Positions 17,839 to 25,858 of a stretch of 49,530 nt of DNA are shown here, piece by piece. Every line of letters starts with the position of its first letter. The stretch's first letter is position 1. The translations under genes and the position numbers were made by a program. The notes beneath the pieces were generated by a model, which worked only from the letters and a program-made list of their open reading frames with translations, was not told the DNA's origin and did not search any database. This DNA is from Planctomycetaceae bacterium (GTDB lineage Bacteria; Planctomycetota; Planctomycetia; Planctomycetales; Planctomycetaceae), in the NCBI GenBank assembly GCA_015485495.1, contig WFTL01000180.1:1-49530 (forward strand), written 5' to 3'.

Positions 17839-19616
17839 CCAGGTTCCTCACCGGCCAGAATCACTTCCAGAATCGTGCCGGAACCCGCCGCCGAAGCAAC
17901 GCGGAACCGGCCTCCCAGCATACTGACGCGTTCCTTCATTCCCACCAGGCCCAGACCGCCGGTCGCCTCGTCGGGATCGAATCCGACGCCGTCGTCCTCA
18001 ATCCGCAGACAGCGGCGCCGCGTGCCTCCGGAAAACGAAATTGTCACGCGGGACGCATGGGCGTGCTTCATGATGTTCGTCAGACCTTCCTGAATGATTC
18101 GATACAAAGCGGTCTGCTCGCTTTCCGACCGCACCAGGCCGCTCTGAACAGCCACGCTCACCCGGAACGGAGCATGAGAACACATGTCGGTGACCAGCTG
18201 CCTCACGGCCGCTTCCAGATCGAGATCGTCGAGTGTCGGCGGCCGCAGCTTCCGGGCCAGATCCCGCAGGGACACCGCAGCCGCATTGACCACAGTGCGC
18301 AACTCCGCAAGCTGTTCTCTGGCTTCGCTCTGATCATCGGTCAGCAGTCCCGACAGAATCTGCAGACGCAGTTTCAGACCGATCAGCACCTGTCCGGTTT
18401 CGTCGTGCAGTTCTCTGGCGATGTGACGGCGTTCCTGTTCCAGACGCCGCAGATGGTCCTGAGACAGGCTGCGGATTTTTTCCGTTTTCAGCTTCAGGGA
18501 CCGCATGAGACGGGCGTTCTCAATGGCCACGGCCGCCGTGTTTCCCAGCGTTTCCAGAAAAGCCGCATCCTGCCACGTGAATTCCGGCTCCCCCGATCGC
18601 CGGTGAAGCTGAAAAAAACCGAGAACTTCTTCCTGAGGATTCTTGATGGGCACACAGATGGCCGATCCCAGATCGAAGCTGCGACACAGATCCGATTCCC
18701 GCAGCGGATCCTTTCGGTAATCGCGACTCAGAAAAGGAAACTGCGTTTCCATGACGGTCCCGGGAATGCCTTCGCCGCGGCGCCACGTTCTGCGAAAATC
18801 CGTCCACAGTCCGGCACACCAGAACCCGTCGCACTGGAGTTCCGCATGCGGCCCCGATCCGATGGCCAGTCCCGCCATGCCGCCTTCTGCATCGAGAAAC
18901 CCGGTCACGTTCATGACCAGCCGACGCACCATTTCCTCCGGTTCCAGATGCTGATTGATCGTGGCATTGAATGACAGCAGCGTTTCGATGGACTGCTTCC
19001 ATTCTTCTATCCGAAAGAACAGCCGGGCCCGATCGACAGCGGTCGTGGCCAGACGCGCCAGACACCAGGCCGCGCGGACATCGTGTTCCGTGAACACGCC
19101 GCCCGTTTTGCGGTTGCGGAATTCGATGACTCCCAGAACCCGGTTCTGAGAAGCCACCAGTGGAACACACAGGATGCTGCGGGCCGCGTCCGGATCATCC
19201 ACCGGCATATTGCGGGTCTTCGGTTTCAGATAACGCACGCACCAGCGGACTTCTTCGCTGACGGTGTCACTGCTGCCTGCAGGCGTGGTCGGAACACCCG
19301 ATTCCACGGAAACGCGGCCATCGGAACAGGAATACACAGTCACCTGTCCGGAAGGCACGATGGTGCTGCCGTGCAGCGCGATTTCCGTGAACAGATCCCG
19401 AAGATCCAGCTGCACAGCGAAACACTGTGCAGCCGCGGAAAGCTGTTCCATTGCTCTCAGAGCATTCCGCAGTTGCCGTCGGACGTCGTCGTTCTGCCGC
19501 CGGGCGGCCGCCGGGGTCCCGTTCCACGATGGTTCGAACGGCCCGGCCGCCGTCAGTTCTTCGAACAGGCCGGTTTGGTCAGCCGGCGCCGCTGTGTTCG
19601 CAGAAACCGAATCCAC
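17835..19616 (-). CDS. NarL-type sensor histidine kinase with two GAF domains
   Basis: The 593-residue soluble kinase has two GAF-like domains (about 60-200 and 215-370), then the HisKA_3 dimerisation helix with the phospho-accepting His404 (HIARELHDETGQVLIGL). A HATPase_c domain follows with Asn514 (LTNIMKHAHA), DDGVGF (541-546) and GLGLVGM. With no membrane segment it should sense a cytoplasmic signal through the GAF domains, perhaps redox or a small ligand. The best start is GTG at 19616, which lies 64 bases inside hypB; the next in-frame Met is residue 56, so the N-terminus is uncertain. It is coupled to the response regulator. Confidence 0.92.
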   Translation of the reverse strand: MDSVSANTAAPADQTGLFEELTAAGPFEPSWNGTPAAARRQNDDVRRQLRNALRAMEQLSAAAQCFAVQLDLRDLFTEIALHGSTIVPSGQVTVYSCSDGRVSVESGVPTTPAGSSDTVSEEVRWCVRYLKPKTRNMPVDDPDAARSILCVPLVASQNRVLGVIEFRNRKTGGVFTEHDVRAAWCLARLATTAVDRARLFFRIEEWKQSIETLLSFNATINQHLEPEEMVRRLVMNVTGFLDAEGGMAGLAIGSGPHAELQCDGFWCAGLWTDFRRTWRRGEGIPGTVMETQFPFLSRDYRKDPLRESDLCRSFDLGSAICVPIKNPQEEVLGFFQLHRRSGEPEFTWQDAAFLETLGNTAAVAIENARLMRSLKLKTEKIRSLSQDHLRRLEQERRHIARELHDETGQVLIGLKLRLQILSGLLTDDQSEAREQLAELRTVVNAAAVSLRDLARKLRPPTLDDLDLEAAVRQLVTDMCSHAPFRVSVAVQSGLVRSESEQTALYRIIQEGLTNIMKHAHASRVTISFSGGTRRRCLRIEDDGVGFDPDEATGGLGLVGMKERVSMLGGRFRVASAAGSGTILEVILAGEEPG

Positions 19617-20242
19617 TCATCCACCCCGTCGCCTGTCTTTGCGGATACTTCCAGCACCGGCATCTCCGGGCGCACCGATTGTATGTTCTCCAGAGCCTGG
19701 ATGCGATCAAACTCACAGGGTTCCGCCAGATCGATCTTCGTAATGACGGCCGCATCCGACGTGTTGAACAGCCCGGGATACTTCAGGGGTTTGTCTTCGC
19801 CTTCGGTCACCGACAGCAGGGCCACCCGCACCGATTCCCCCAGATCCCAGCTCGTCGGGCAGACCAGATTGCCGACGTTCTCGATGAACAGATGATCCAG
19901 ATCCGCCAGATTCCAGCCGGCCAGATGGTCTCGAACCATGTCGGCTTCCAGATGACAGCAGCCGTGCGTCATGATCTGGCGTACGGGCACGCCGCTTTCC
20001 GCCAGGCGGCGGGCGTCGTTGTCCGTTTCCAGATCGCCCACCACAGCAGCCGCTCGTTCGCCGTCCGCGGCAAGCCGCATCAGAGTCTCGCGCAGCAGCG
20101 TCGTCTTGCCGGTACCGGGGCTGGACACCAGGTTGGTCACCAGGACTCCGGCATCCAGAAACTGCTGCCGCATTTCCCGGGCCGTTTCGTCGTTCTTTTT
20201 CAGAACCTTCGTTCGCACTTCCAGAATGCGGGGTTCCATCAT
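19553..20242 (-). CDS. hypB: Hydrogenase nickel-incorporation GTPase HypB
   Basis: HypB is the GTPase that, with HypA, inserts nickel into the hydrogenase large subunit. The 229 residues show Walker A SSPGTGKTTLL, the metal-site segment THGCCHLEADMV, ENVGNLVCP and the guanine-specificity region TKIDLAEP. The N-terminal CxxCGC high-affinity nickel site and the His-rich stretch found in some HypB proteins are absent, so nickel storage is not expected. It overlaps the hypA stop by four bases. Its last 64 bases overlap the proposed start of the sensor kinase. Confidence 0.96.
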   Translation of the reverse strand: MMEPRILEVRTKVLKKNDETAREMRQQFLDAGVLVTNLVSSPGTGKTTLLRETLMRLAADGERAAAVVGDLETDNDARRLAESGVPVRQIMTHGCCHLEADMVRDHLAGWNLADLDHLFIENVGNLVCPTSWDLGESVRVALLSVTEGEDKPLKYPGLFNTSDAAVITKIDLAEPCEFDRIQALENIQSVRPEMPVLEVSAKTGDGVDEWIRFLRTQRRRLTKPACSKN

Positions 20243-20634
20243 GACGTCTCCCTGGCTGCCGACGCGGACACCTGGGAAGATGGTCCGCCCTCAGTGATCT
20301 CAATCGTTTCGATTTCCAGTTCGCGTCCCTGCCGCACATCGGCCGTGGCCGTTCCGCACACCGGACAGGCGAACTTCTGAATCCCGGGCAGTTCCACCTG
20401 CTGTTGGCAGGACGGACAGAACACGGCGACCGGAACGTCGATGAACTTCAGAACGGCTCCTTCCAGCAGCGTGTCCTTCGTGATCAGGTCGAAACTGAAC
20501 TCCAGAGCCTCCTGATGCACACAGGACAACTGTCCCAGACGCAGCGTCACGGCCGTGACCTGCAGAGCTCCGTGCTCCTGGGCGTAGTCCGATACGATTT
20601 CCACAATGCTGCCGGCAATGGACAGTTCATGCAT
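20239..20634 (-). CDS. hypA: Hydrogenase nickel-incorporation protein HypA
   Basis: HypA is the nickel metallochaperone partner of HypB. The 131 residues start MHELSIAGSI, whose His2 is the nickel-binding residue in the family. The zinc site has two CxxC pairs (CPSC, CPVC). The C-terminus has a longer Ser/Ala tail than typical HypA of about 115 residues. It lies between the DUF1641 gene and hypB. Confidence 0.96.
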   Translation of the reverse strand: MHELSIAGSIVEIVSDYAQEHGALQVTAVTLRLGQLSCVHQEALEFSFDLITKDTLLEGAVLKFIDVPVAVFCPSCQQQVELPGIQKFACPVCGTATADVRQGRELEIETIEITEGGPSSQVSASAARETS

Positions 20635-20658
20635 GGGAACACCCGCCAGGCCGGAACA

Positions 20659-21492
20659 CTATTTCAGATGTTTCGCGAAGGCTTTGGCGAACGCAAAAAA
20701 GAATCCGATGGTTTTCTGGACATCGGGATCGCGGCTGGCCCGCAGTGTTCCCATCAGTCCTCCTGTCGGAGGCACCGGGCGGGACGACACTTCGTGCCAC
20801 GTTTCCACCGCTTTTCGGCCCGTGTCTCCCAGTATACCGACCAGCTCCGGGTCGAGCATTCCGGAATCGATCATGGTCACGGCCGCATCGAGCACGCGGG
20901 AAAACCGGTCGCCCAGAAGATCGGAGTGGAGCAGTCTTTCGCCCGCCTCCCGCAGTTTCGGCAGGGAATCCAGAACCGACACGGCCGATGCCAGTTCGGC
21001 AAGCCGTTCTTCGAGTTTCAGTTCGCCGACCGCGTCCGACACGTTGTCGGCAATCGTTTCTCCCCGGGACAGAAGCTGTTCCAGCGATTCCGCGACGAAC
21101 ACCAGCAGCGGCAGACGATCGAGAAGCCGGTTGAGCGTTTCCAGAGTCTCCGGACAGGACAGGCGTCGCAGAACCTGTGAACGGACCAGGGCCTCGGTGT
21201 CCACATCGGCGGCCGCCTGCGTCAGTCGCATCCCGGTCTGCAGCATCTGCGGTGCCTGCTGCAGACACTCCGCGGCCGACTCCCCGTCGGCCTGCCGCAG
21301 TTCCGCCACTCCCTGCGTCAGGGATTCGGCGATCACTTCGCTCCGGGCAAGAAACTCATCCGCCGATTCGACGGCGAAGGAAATCGTGTCCAGGTGGTCC
21401 AGAAGCCGGTTCAGACCTTCGGCCACCTGAGGATCCTTCAGACGCGCCTGCAGGTTCTCTGCAGCCGAAGCAGCCTCCGCGGACGTTGACAT
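20659..21492 (-). CDS. DUF1641-type protein of the hydrogenase locus
   Basis: This 277-residue soluble, helical protein is rich in Leu, Ala, Glu and Asp. The C-terminal segment GLMGTLRASRDPDVQKTIGF followed by a helix ending in Lys resembles the DUF1641 domain, which is found near hydrogenases and formate dehydrogenases. The earlier part looks like two copies of a helical unit (LLDHLDTISFAVESADEFL about 36-55; LLDRLPLLVFVAESLEQLL about 117-135). The ATG at 21492 is preceded by GGGAG at about eight bases; the longer frame upstream was rejected. It heads the leftward operon, diverging from the structural genes. Its role is unproven. Confidence 0.8.
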   Translation of the reverse strand: MSTSAEAASAAENLQARLKDPQVAEGLNRLLDHLDTISFAVESADEFLARSEVIAESLTQGVAELRQADGESAAECLQQAPQMLQTGMRLTQAAADVDTEALVRSQVLRRLSCPETLETLNRLLDRLPLLVFVAESLEQLLSRGETIADNVSDAVGELKLEERLAELASAVSVLDSLPKLREAGERLLHSDLLGDRFSRVLDAAVTMIDSGMLDPELVGILGDTGRKAVETWHEVSSRPVPPTGGLMGTLRASRDPDVQKTIGFFFAFAKAFAKHLK

Positions 21493-21708
21493 GAGACGTT
21501 CTCCCTTCTGAACGAACCGGGATGAAGATGTCCGGATGCCGCACCGCCGTGAGAGCGTCGCACAAAAAAAAATGAACACAATGGCATCAACATGCTATTT
21601 CCATCTGTGCCGCAGCGAAGAAGATTCTCTGCATCATCAGCAGAATCATTTCGGCCGGATACCAGCCGCCCCGCGACTCGCACCGGTCGACCGACGGAGT
21701 CTTCCTTC
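21493..21708. promoter_or_regulatory. Divergent control region of the hydrogenase locus
   Basis: Both arms of the hydrogenase locus start here. The region includes an AT-rich island with nine consecutive A (21564-21572), rare in this GC-rich window. It also holds an imperfect inverted repeat at 21623-21647 (GATTCTCTGC, seven bases, GCAGAATC). I could not fix a -35/-10 pair with confidence. The boundaries depend on the start chosen for the transporter gene. Confidence 0.4.
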
Positions 21709-22446
21709 TTGGCCAGCGATCTTTCCATCCTTTCGGCCACCGCGTTTTCCACGGGTGTGCTGCACACGATTCTTGGACCGGATCACTATGTGCCTTTTGT
21801 CGCTCTGGCCCGCAGCCGCATGTGGTCTGTTCGGAAGCTGATCACCGTGACCGTCCTGTGCGGTCTGGGCCATGTCGCCGGATCCGTCGTCATCGGCACG
21901 GTCGGTCTGCTGCTGGGAACGGCCGTCCTGCGTCTGGAAGCTCTGGAATCGCTGCGCGGCGACGGAGCCGCCTGGCTGCTGATCGGATTCGGTCTGGCAT
22001 ATTTCGTCTGGGGGACGGTTCAGGCATTTCGCGACGTGCCGCACACACATCTGCATGCCCACGCAGACGGAACCGTCCATTGCCATCTGCACCGGCACGA
22101 CGCCGAACATCGTCACGTGCACGATTACGAAACCATGGCGGCTGCGGATACCGAAACACCCCGCCGATCGATCACGCCATGGATCCTGTTCCTGATCTTC
22201 GTGTTCGGTCCCTGTGAAGTCCTCATTCCTCTGCTGATGTATCCGGCCGCCCATGCCAGCGCGGCTGCTGTGGTTCTGGTCGTCGCCGCATTCACCATCG
22301 GCACTGTGGGCACCATGGTCTCCGCAGTGCTGCTTCTTGTGTATGGAATCCGTCGTGTTCCGGTCCCGCACGGGCATCACTTCGGTCATGCGGCCGCCGG
22401 CCTGGCCGTCCTGGCCTGCGGGGCGCTGATGAAACTGGGGCTGTGA
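21709..22446 (+). CDS. NicO/UreH-like membrane transporter with His-rich loop
   Basis: The protein has about 245 residues and six hydrophobic segments. The first holds GVLHTILGPDHYVPFVALAR, a His-then-Asp-His motif resembling the metal site of nickel/cobalt permeases of the NicO/UreH type, although the usual spacing is four residues and here it is five. A cytoplasmic or periplasmic loop has 11 His in 27 residues (DNA 22042-22122), a likely metal buffer. Its position at the head of a [NiFe]-hydrogenase operon suggests nickel supply. TTG at 21709 is chosen for its GGAG and because upstream residues look non-coding; ATG at 21592 gives 284 residues. Confidence 0.7.
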   Translation: MASDLSILSATAFSTGVLHTILGPDHYVPFVALARSRMWSVRKLITVTVLCGLGHVAGSVVIGTVGLLLGTAVLRLEALESLRGDGAAWLLIGFGLAYFVWGTVQAFRDVPHTHLHAHADGTVHCHLHRHDAEHRHVHDYETMAAADTETPRRSITPWILFLIFVFGPCEVLIPLLMYPAAHASAAAVVLVVAAFTIGTVGTMVSAVLLLVYGIRRVPVPHGHHFGHAAAGLAVLACGALMKLGL

Positions 22447-22468
22447 TCTGAAACCGGGTCCGTTATTT

Positions 22469-22493
22469 CAGGTGTGTCTGTTCACAGGTGTGT
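22469..22493 (+). repeat. Direct repeat before the hydrogenase small-subunit gene
   Basis: Two copies of CAGGTGTGT lie 16 bases apart (22469-22477 and 22485-22493), about 75 bases before the small-subunit ATG in the 119-base gap after the transporter gene. This could be a pair of regulator half-sites on roughly the same helix face (one and a half turns apart). No matching promoter is identified. Confidence 0.35.
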
Positions 22494-22565
22494 TTCCTGT
22501 CGTTCTGCCCAGGCTTCAGCGGGTTTCGAAACGACAGCCATTTCCGTTCATTCAGGGAGTCGACC

Positions 22566-23537
22566 ATGGCATCATTACTCTGGCTTCAGGGCGGAGCCTG
22601 CAGCGGGAACACAATGTCGTTCCTCAACGCGGAAGAACCCAGCGCCTGTGATCTGGTGACCGATTTCGGCATCGACGTGCTGTGGCATCCGTCACTGGGA
22701 ATGGACATGGGAGACAATGTCCAGAACATGCTCCGCGAAATCACATCGGGGCAGCGGGAACTGGACATCTTCGTGTTTGAAGGCACGGTCATTCTGGGTC
22801 CGGGCGGATCGGGTCGGTTCAATATGTTCGCCGACCGACCGATGAAGGACTGGGTCAGTGAGCTGTCCGCCCAGGCCAATGCCGTCGTGGCTCTGGGCGA
22901 CTGTGCCTGCTGGGGAGGCATTCCGGCCAACGCCCCGAACCCCACCAACAGTGTGGGTCTGCAGTATCTCAAGCGGGACCACGGCGGTTTCCTGGGCGCG
23001 GAATTCCGGTCCCGCTGGGGTCTGCCGGTGATCAACATTCCCGGCTGCCCGGCGCATCCGGACTGGGTCACTCAGATTCTGGTGGCCATCGCCAGCGGCC
23101 GTGCCGCTGATATCGCGCTGGACGACCTGCAGCGTCCGCAGACATTTTTCAAAACCTTCACACAGACCGGCTGCACGCGCAATCAGTTCTTCGAATACAA
23201 GCAGTCGACCATGGAATTCGGCCAGGGCACGCGAACGGGCTGTCTGTTTTACGAATTCGGCTGCCGCGGCCCCATGACGCATTCGCCGTGCAATCGGATT
23301 CTGTGGAATCGGCAGTCGTCGAAAACCCGTGCCGGCATGCCGTGCACCGGATGCACGGAACCGGAATTTCCTTTTTACGATCTGGCACCGGGAACGGTCT
23401 TCAAAACTCAGAAGATCGGCGGCGTGATTCCGCGGGACGTCCCGGAAGGAACGGATCACGTCACCTACATGGCTCATGCGGCCGCCGCCCGCGTGGCTTC
23501 GCCGCAGTGGGCCCGGGAAGATCTGTTCGTCGTCTGA
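22566..23537 (+). CDS. hhyS: [NiFe]-hydrogenase small subunit, group 1h-like
   Basis: The 323-residue small subunit carries the iron-sulfur relay from the NiFe site. The N-terminus MASLLWLQGGACSGN has no Tat signal, so the enzyme stays on the cytoplasmic side. The proximal-cluster region has Cys12 but Asn15 where CxxC enzymes have the second Cys, plus Cys113 (GDCACWGG) and Cys161 (PGCPAHPDW). Distal ligands are Cys203, Cys226 and Cys233, with Gln200 where His is usual. Medial ligands are Cys242, Cys260 and Cys263. Three Cys per cluster fits the three [3Fe-4S] clusters known for mycobacterial Huc. There is no C-terminal membrane anchor. GGGAG six bases upstream fixes the ATG. Confidence 0.93.
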   Translation: MASLLWLQGGACSGNTMSFLNAEEPSACDLVTDFGIDVLWHPSLGMDMGDNVQNMLREITSGQRELDIFVFEGTVILGPGGSGRFNMFADRPMKDWVSELSAQANAVVALGDCACWGGIPANAPNPTNSVGLQYLKRDHGGFLGAEFRSRWGLPVINIPGCPAHPDWVTQILVAIASGRAADIALDDLQRPQTFFKTFTQTGCTRNQFFEYKQSTMEFGQGTRTGCLFYEFGCRGPMTHSPCNRILWNRQSSKTRAGMPCTGCTEPEFPFYDLAPGTVFKTQKIGGVIPRDVPEGTDHVTYMAHAAAARVASPQWAREDLFVV

Positions 23538-23627
23538 ACTTCGGACCGGCTGCTGTCCCGCCTGCGGGGTTCCGCCTGTCTGTATCGCATTCGTCACCAT
23601 CCATTCTGGTACCGGGAGCAGGAAACC

Positions 23628-25238
23628 ATGACTGCAGCAACGCCGATGAGGATCAGTCCGCTGGGCCGCGTGGAAGGCGATCTGGATCTGAAACTGGAAA
23701 TCACGGACGGTGTCGTTTCCGATGCCTGGACCGAAGCCAGCATGTTCCGCGGCTTCGAAATCATCCTGAAAGGAAAGGACCCCCAGGCCGGACTCATCGT
23801 CACCCCGCGGATCTGCGGCATCTGCGGCGGCAGCCACCTGTACAAAGCCTGCTACGCACTCGATACGGCCTGGGAAACGCACGTTCCGAGAAACGCCACG
23901 CTCATCCGCAACATCGCTCAGTGCTGTGAAACGCTGCAGTCGATTCCGCGCTGGTTCTACGCTCTGTTCGCCATCGACCTGACAAACAAAAACTATGCGG
24001 ACCTGCCGGAATATGAAGAGGTCGTCCGCCGATTCGCTCCGTTCGTGGGAACCAGCTATGAAAAAGGCGTGACTCTTTCCGGAAAGCCGGTGGAAGTCTA
24101 CGCCATCTTCGGCGGCCAGTGGCCTCATTCCAGCTTCATGATTCCCGGCGGGGTCATGTGCGCTCCGACTCTGGCCGACGTCACGAGGTCCGTGGCCATT
24201 CTGGATTACTGGAAACGCGAGTGGCTGGAAAACACCTGGCTGGGATGTTCCATCGAACGGTGGATGGAAAATCGCACGTGGAACGACATTCTGGAATGGG
24301 CCGACGAAAACGACAGTCAGCGGAATTCCGACTGCGGTCTGTTCCTGCGGTTCGCTCAGGCGGCCGGTCTGGATCAGTACGGTCAGGGATGCGGCAGTTT
24401 TCTGGCCACGGGCACCTATTTCCAGCCCGAACTTTATGAAACCCCCACTATCGACGGGCGCAACGCGGCCCTGATCAACCGGGCCGGTGTCTACGATGGT
24501 TCGGACTTCCACGATTTCGATCACCTGAATGTTCGGGAATCGACGGCTCATTCCTTCTTCCGGGGCGACACCTTCCTGCACCCGTGGGAAGGCCGCACCG
24601 AACCTGTCGACCCTCAGGACGGCCAGAAGCAGGGCAAGTACAGCTGGGCCAAATCGCCTCGGTATGAAGTTCCCGGAAAGGGAGCCATCCCGCTGGAAGC
24701 CGGCCCGCTGGCGCGGCAGGTGATCGCCGGACGTCCCGGTGCGGCCGACCACCAGGACCACGATCCGCTGTTTCTGGATGCCATTCAGACCAAAGGCCCC
24801 AGCGTTCTGGTTCGTGTCATGGCCCGCATGCACGAAGCCTGCAAGTACTACAAACTGGCTCAGAAATGGCTCAGCGAAATCGACCTGCACGAAAAGTTCT
24901 ATACGAAACCGACGGAACCGGAATCCGGACGCGGTTTCGGGTCCACGGAAGCAGCACGAGGATCACTGTCTGACTGGATCGTTCTGGAGAACGGCAAAAT
25001 CGAAAACTATCAGGTGGTCACGCCGACGGCCTGGAACATCGGCCCGCAGGACGGAAATGCGGTCCACGGCCCGATGGAACAGGCCTTCATCGGGGCTCCC
25101 GTGAAAGATCCTTCAGATCCGGTGGAAATGGGGCACGTGGCCCGTTCTTATGATTCGTGTCTGGTGTGCACCGTGCACGCGTACGACGGAAAAACGGGAC
25201 GGGAACTGTCTCGGTTCCGAATCGGGGAAGGATCCTGA
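23628..25238 (+). CDS. hhyL: [NiFe]-hydrogenase large subunit, group 1h-like
   Basis: The 536-residue catalytic subunit splits H2 at the NiFe(CN)2CO site. The L1 motif is RICGICGGSH (Cys63, Cys66) and the L2 motif DSCLVCTVH (Cys511, Cys514, His517), with Ser where DPCxxC enzymes have Pro. A 19-residue tail follows His517 and should be cut off by the maturation protease encoded next. The overall sequence pattern, including HLYKACYALDTAW, resembles the high-affinity group 1h (formerly group 5) enzymes of actinobacteria, which oxidise H2 down to atmospheric levels. AGGAAA precedes the ATG. It is co-transcribed with the small subunit. Confidence 0.95.
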   Translation: MTAATPMRISPLGRVEGDLDLKLEITDGVVSDAWTEASMFRGFEIILKGKDPQAGLIVTPRICGICGGSHLYKACYALDTAWETHVPRNATLIRNIAQCCETLQSIPRWFYALFAIDLTNKNYADLPEYEEVVRRFAPFVGTSYEKGVTLSGKPVEVYAIFGGQWPHSSFMIPGGVMCAPTLADVTRSVAILDYWKREWLENTWLGCSIERWMENRTWNDILEWADENDSQRNSDCGLFLRFAQAAGLDQYGQGCGSFLATGTYFQPELYETPTIDGRNAALINRAGVYDGSDFHDFDHLNVRESTAHSFFRGDTFLHPWEGRTEPVDPQDGQKQGKYSWAKSPRYEVPGKGAIPLEAGPLARQVIAGRPGAADHQDHDPLFLDAIQTKGPSVLVRVMARMHEACKYYKLAQKWLSEIDLHEKFYTKPTEPESGRGFGSTEAARGSLSDWIVLENGKIENYQVVTPTAWNIGPQDGNAVHGPMEQAFIGAPVKDPSDPVEMGHVARSYDSCLVCTVHAYDGKTGRELSRFRIGEGS

Positions 25239-25297
25239 CCGTTTGACCAGGGAACGACCGATTTCCCGTTCCCCGGCGGCCGCTGATCCCCGGAAGA

Positions 25298-25858
25298 ATG
25301 ACCGATCCCATGTCCGCTGAATGTTCTGTCGATGCCTTCGACCCGTCGCTGCCGCGGACCAGCGGCTGCGACACGCTCATCATCGGATGCGGCAATCTGC
25401 TGCGCGGCGACGACGCGACCGGCCCGGTTCTGATACAGCGCATGTGGGCCCGCGGCCTGCCAGCGCACGTGCACTGCGCGGACGGCGGCACCGGCGGCAT
25501 GGATGTCGCCTTCCAGATGCGGGGAGTCCGCCACGTCATTCTGGTCGACGCCTGCCGCTCCGGCAGCGATGCCGGGACGATCTTCGAAGTGCCGGGGCAC
25601 GAAGTGGAAGAACTGCCGCCGCTGACGGGAATCCATCTGCACGCCTTCCGCTGGGACCATGCTCTGGCGTTTGCCCGATGGCTGCTGGCCGACGATTATC
25701 CGCAGCAGGTGACCGTTTTTCTGATCGAAGGCACATCTTTCGATCCGGGGGCCGCTCTGTCACCGGCTGTCGATGCGGCCGTGAATCGGCTTGCCGATCA
25801 CCTTTTTCAGGTGATTCATTCGTCCGTTCCGGAAAAGAACCATGACCGCAGTTCCTGA
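25298..25858 (+). CDS. Hydrogenase maturation endopeptidase (HybD/HyaD family)
   Basis: The protease removes the C-terminal tail of the large subunit once nickel is in place. The 186 residues contain LIIGCGNLLRGDDATG (about 27-42, the GxGN..L.DD motif with metal-binding acids), DGGTGGMD (62-69), LVDACRSG (83-89) and His113/His115 near the expected third ligand. The length is slightly above the usual 160 because of an N-terminal extension of about 20 residues; Met5 is an alternative start. It lies 59 bases after the large subunit and its end overlaps the next gene by 17 bases. Confidence 0.9.
   Translation: MTDPMSAECSVDAFDPSLPRTSGCDTLIIGCGNLLRGDDATGPVLIQRMWARGLPAHVHCADGGTGGMDVAFQMRGVRHVILVDACRSGSDAGTIFEVPGHEVEELPPLTGIHLHAFRWDHALAFARWLLADDYPQQVTVFLIEGTSFDPGAALSPAVDAAVNRLADHLFQVIHSSVPEKNHDRSS

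Noticed and set aside
21592-21708. N-terminal extension of the permease-like protein
   Set aside because: The residues are Ser/Arg/Pro-rich without membrane character and no ribosome site precedes the ATG; kept only as an alternative start.
22488-22565. N-terminal extension of the hydrogenase small subunit as a signal peptide
   Set aside because: There is no twin-arginine motif, and a strong GGGAG site marks the internal ATG at 22566.
22692-24890. 732-codon open frame antisense to the hydrogenase subunits
   Set aside because: The sense strand encodes both subunits with all active-site motifs. The antisense product shows no recognisable features.
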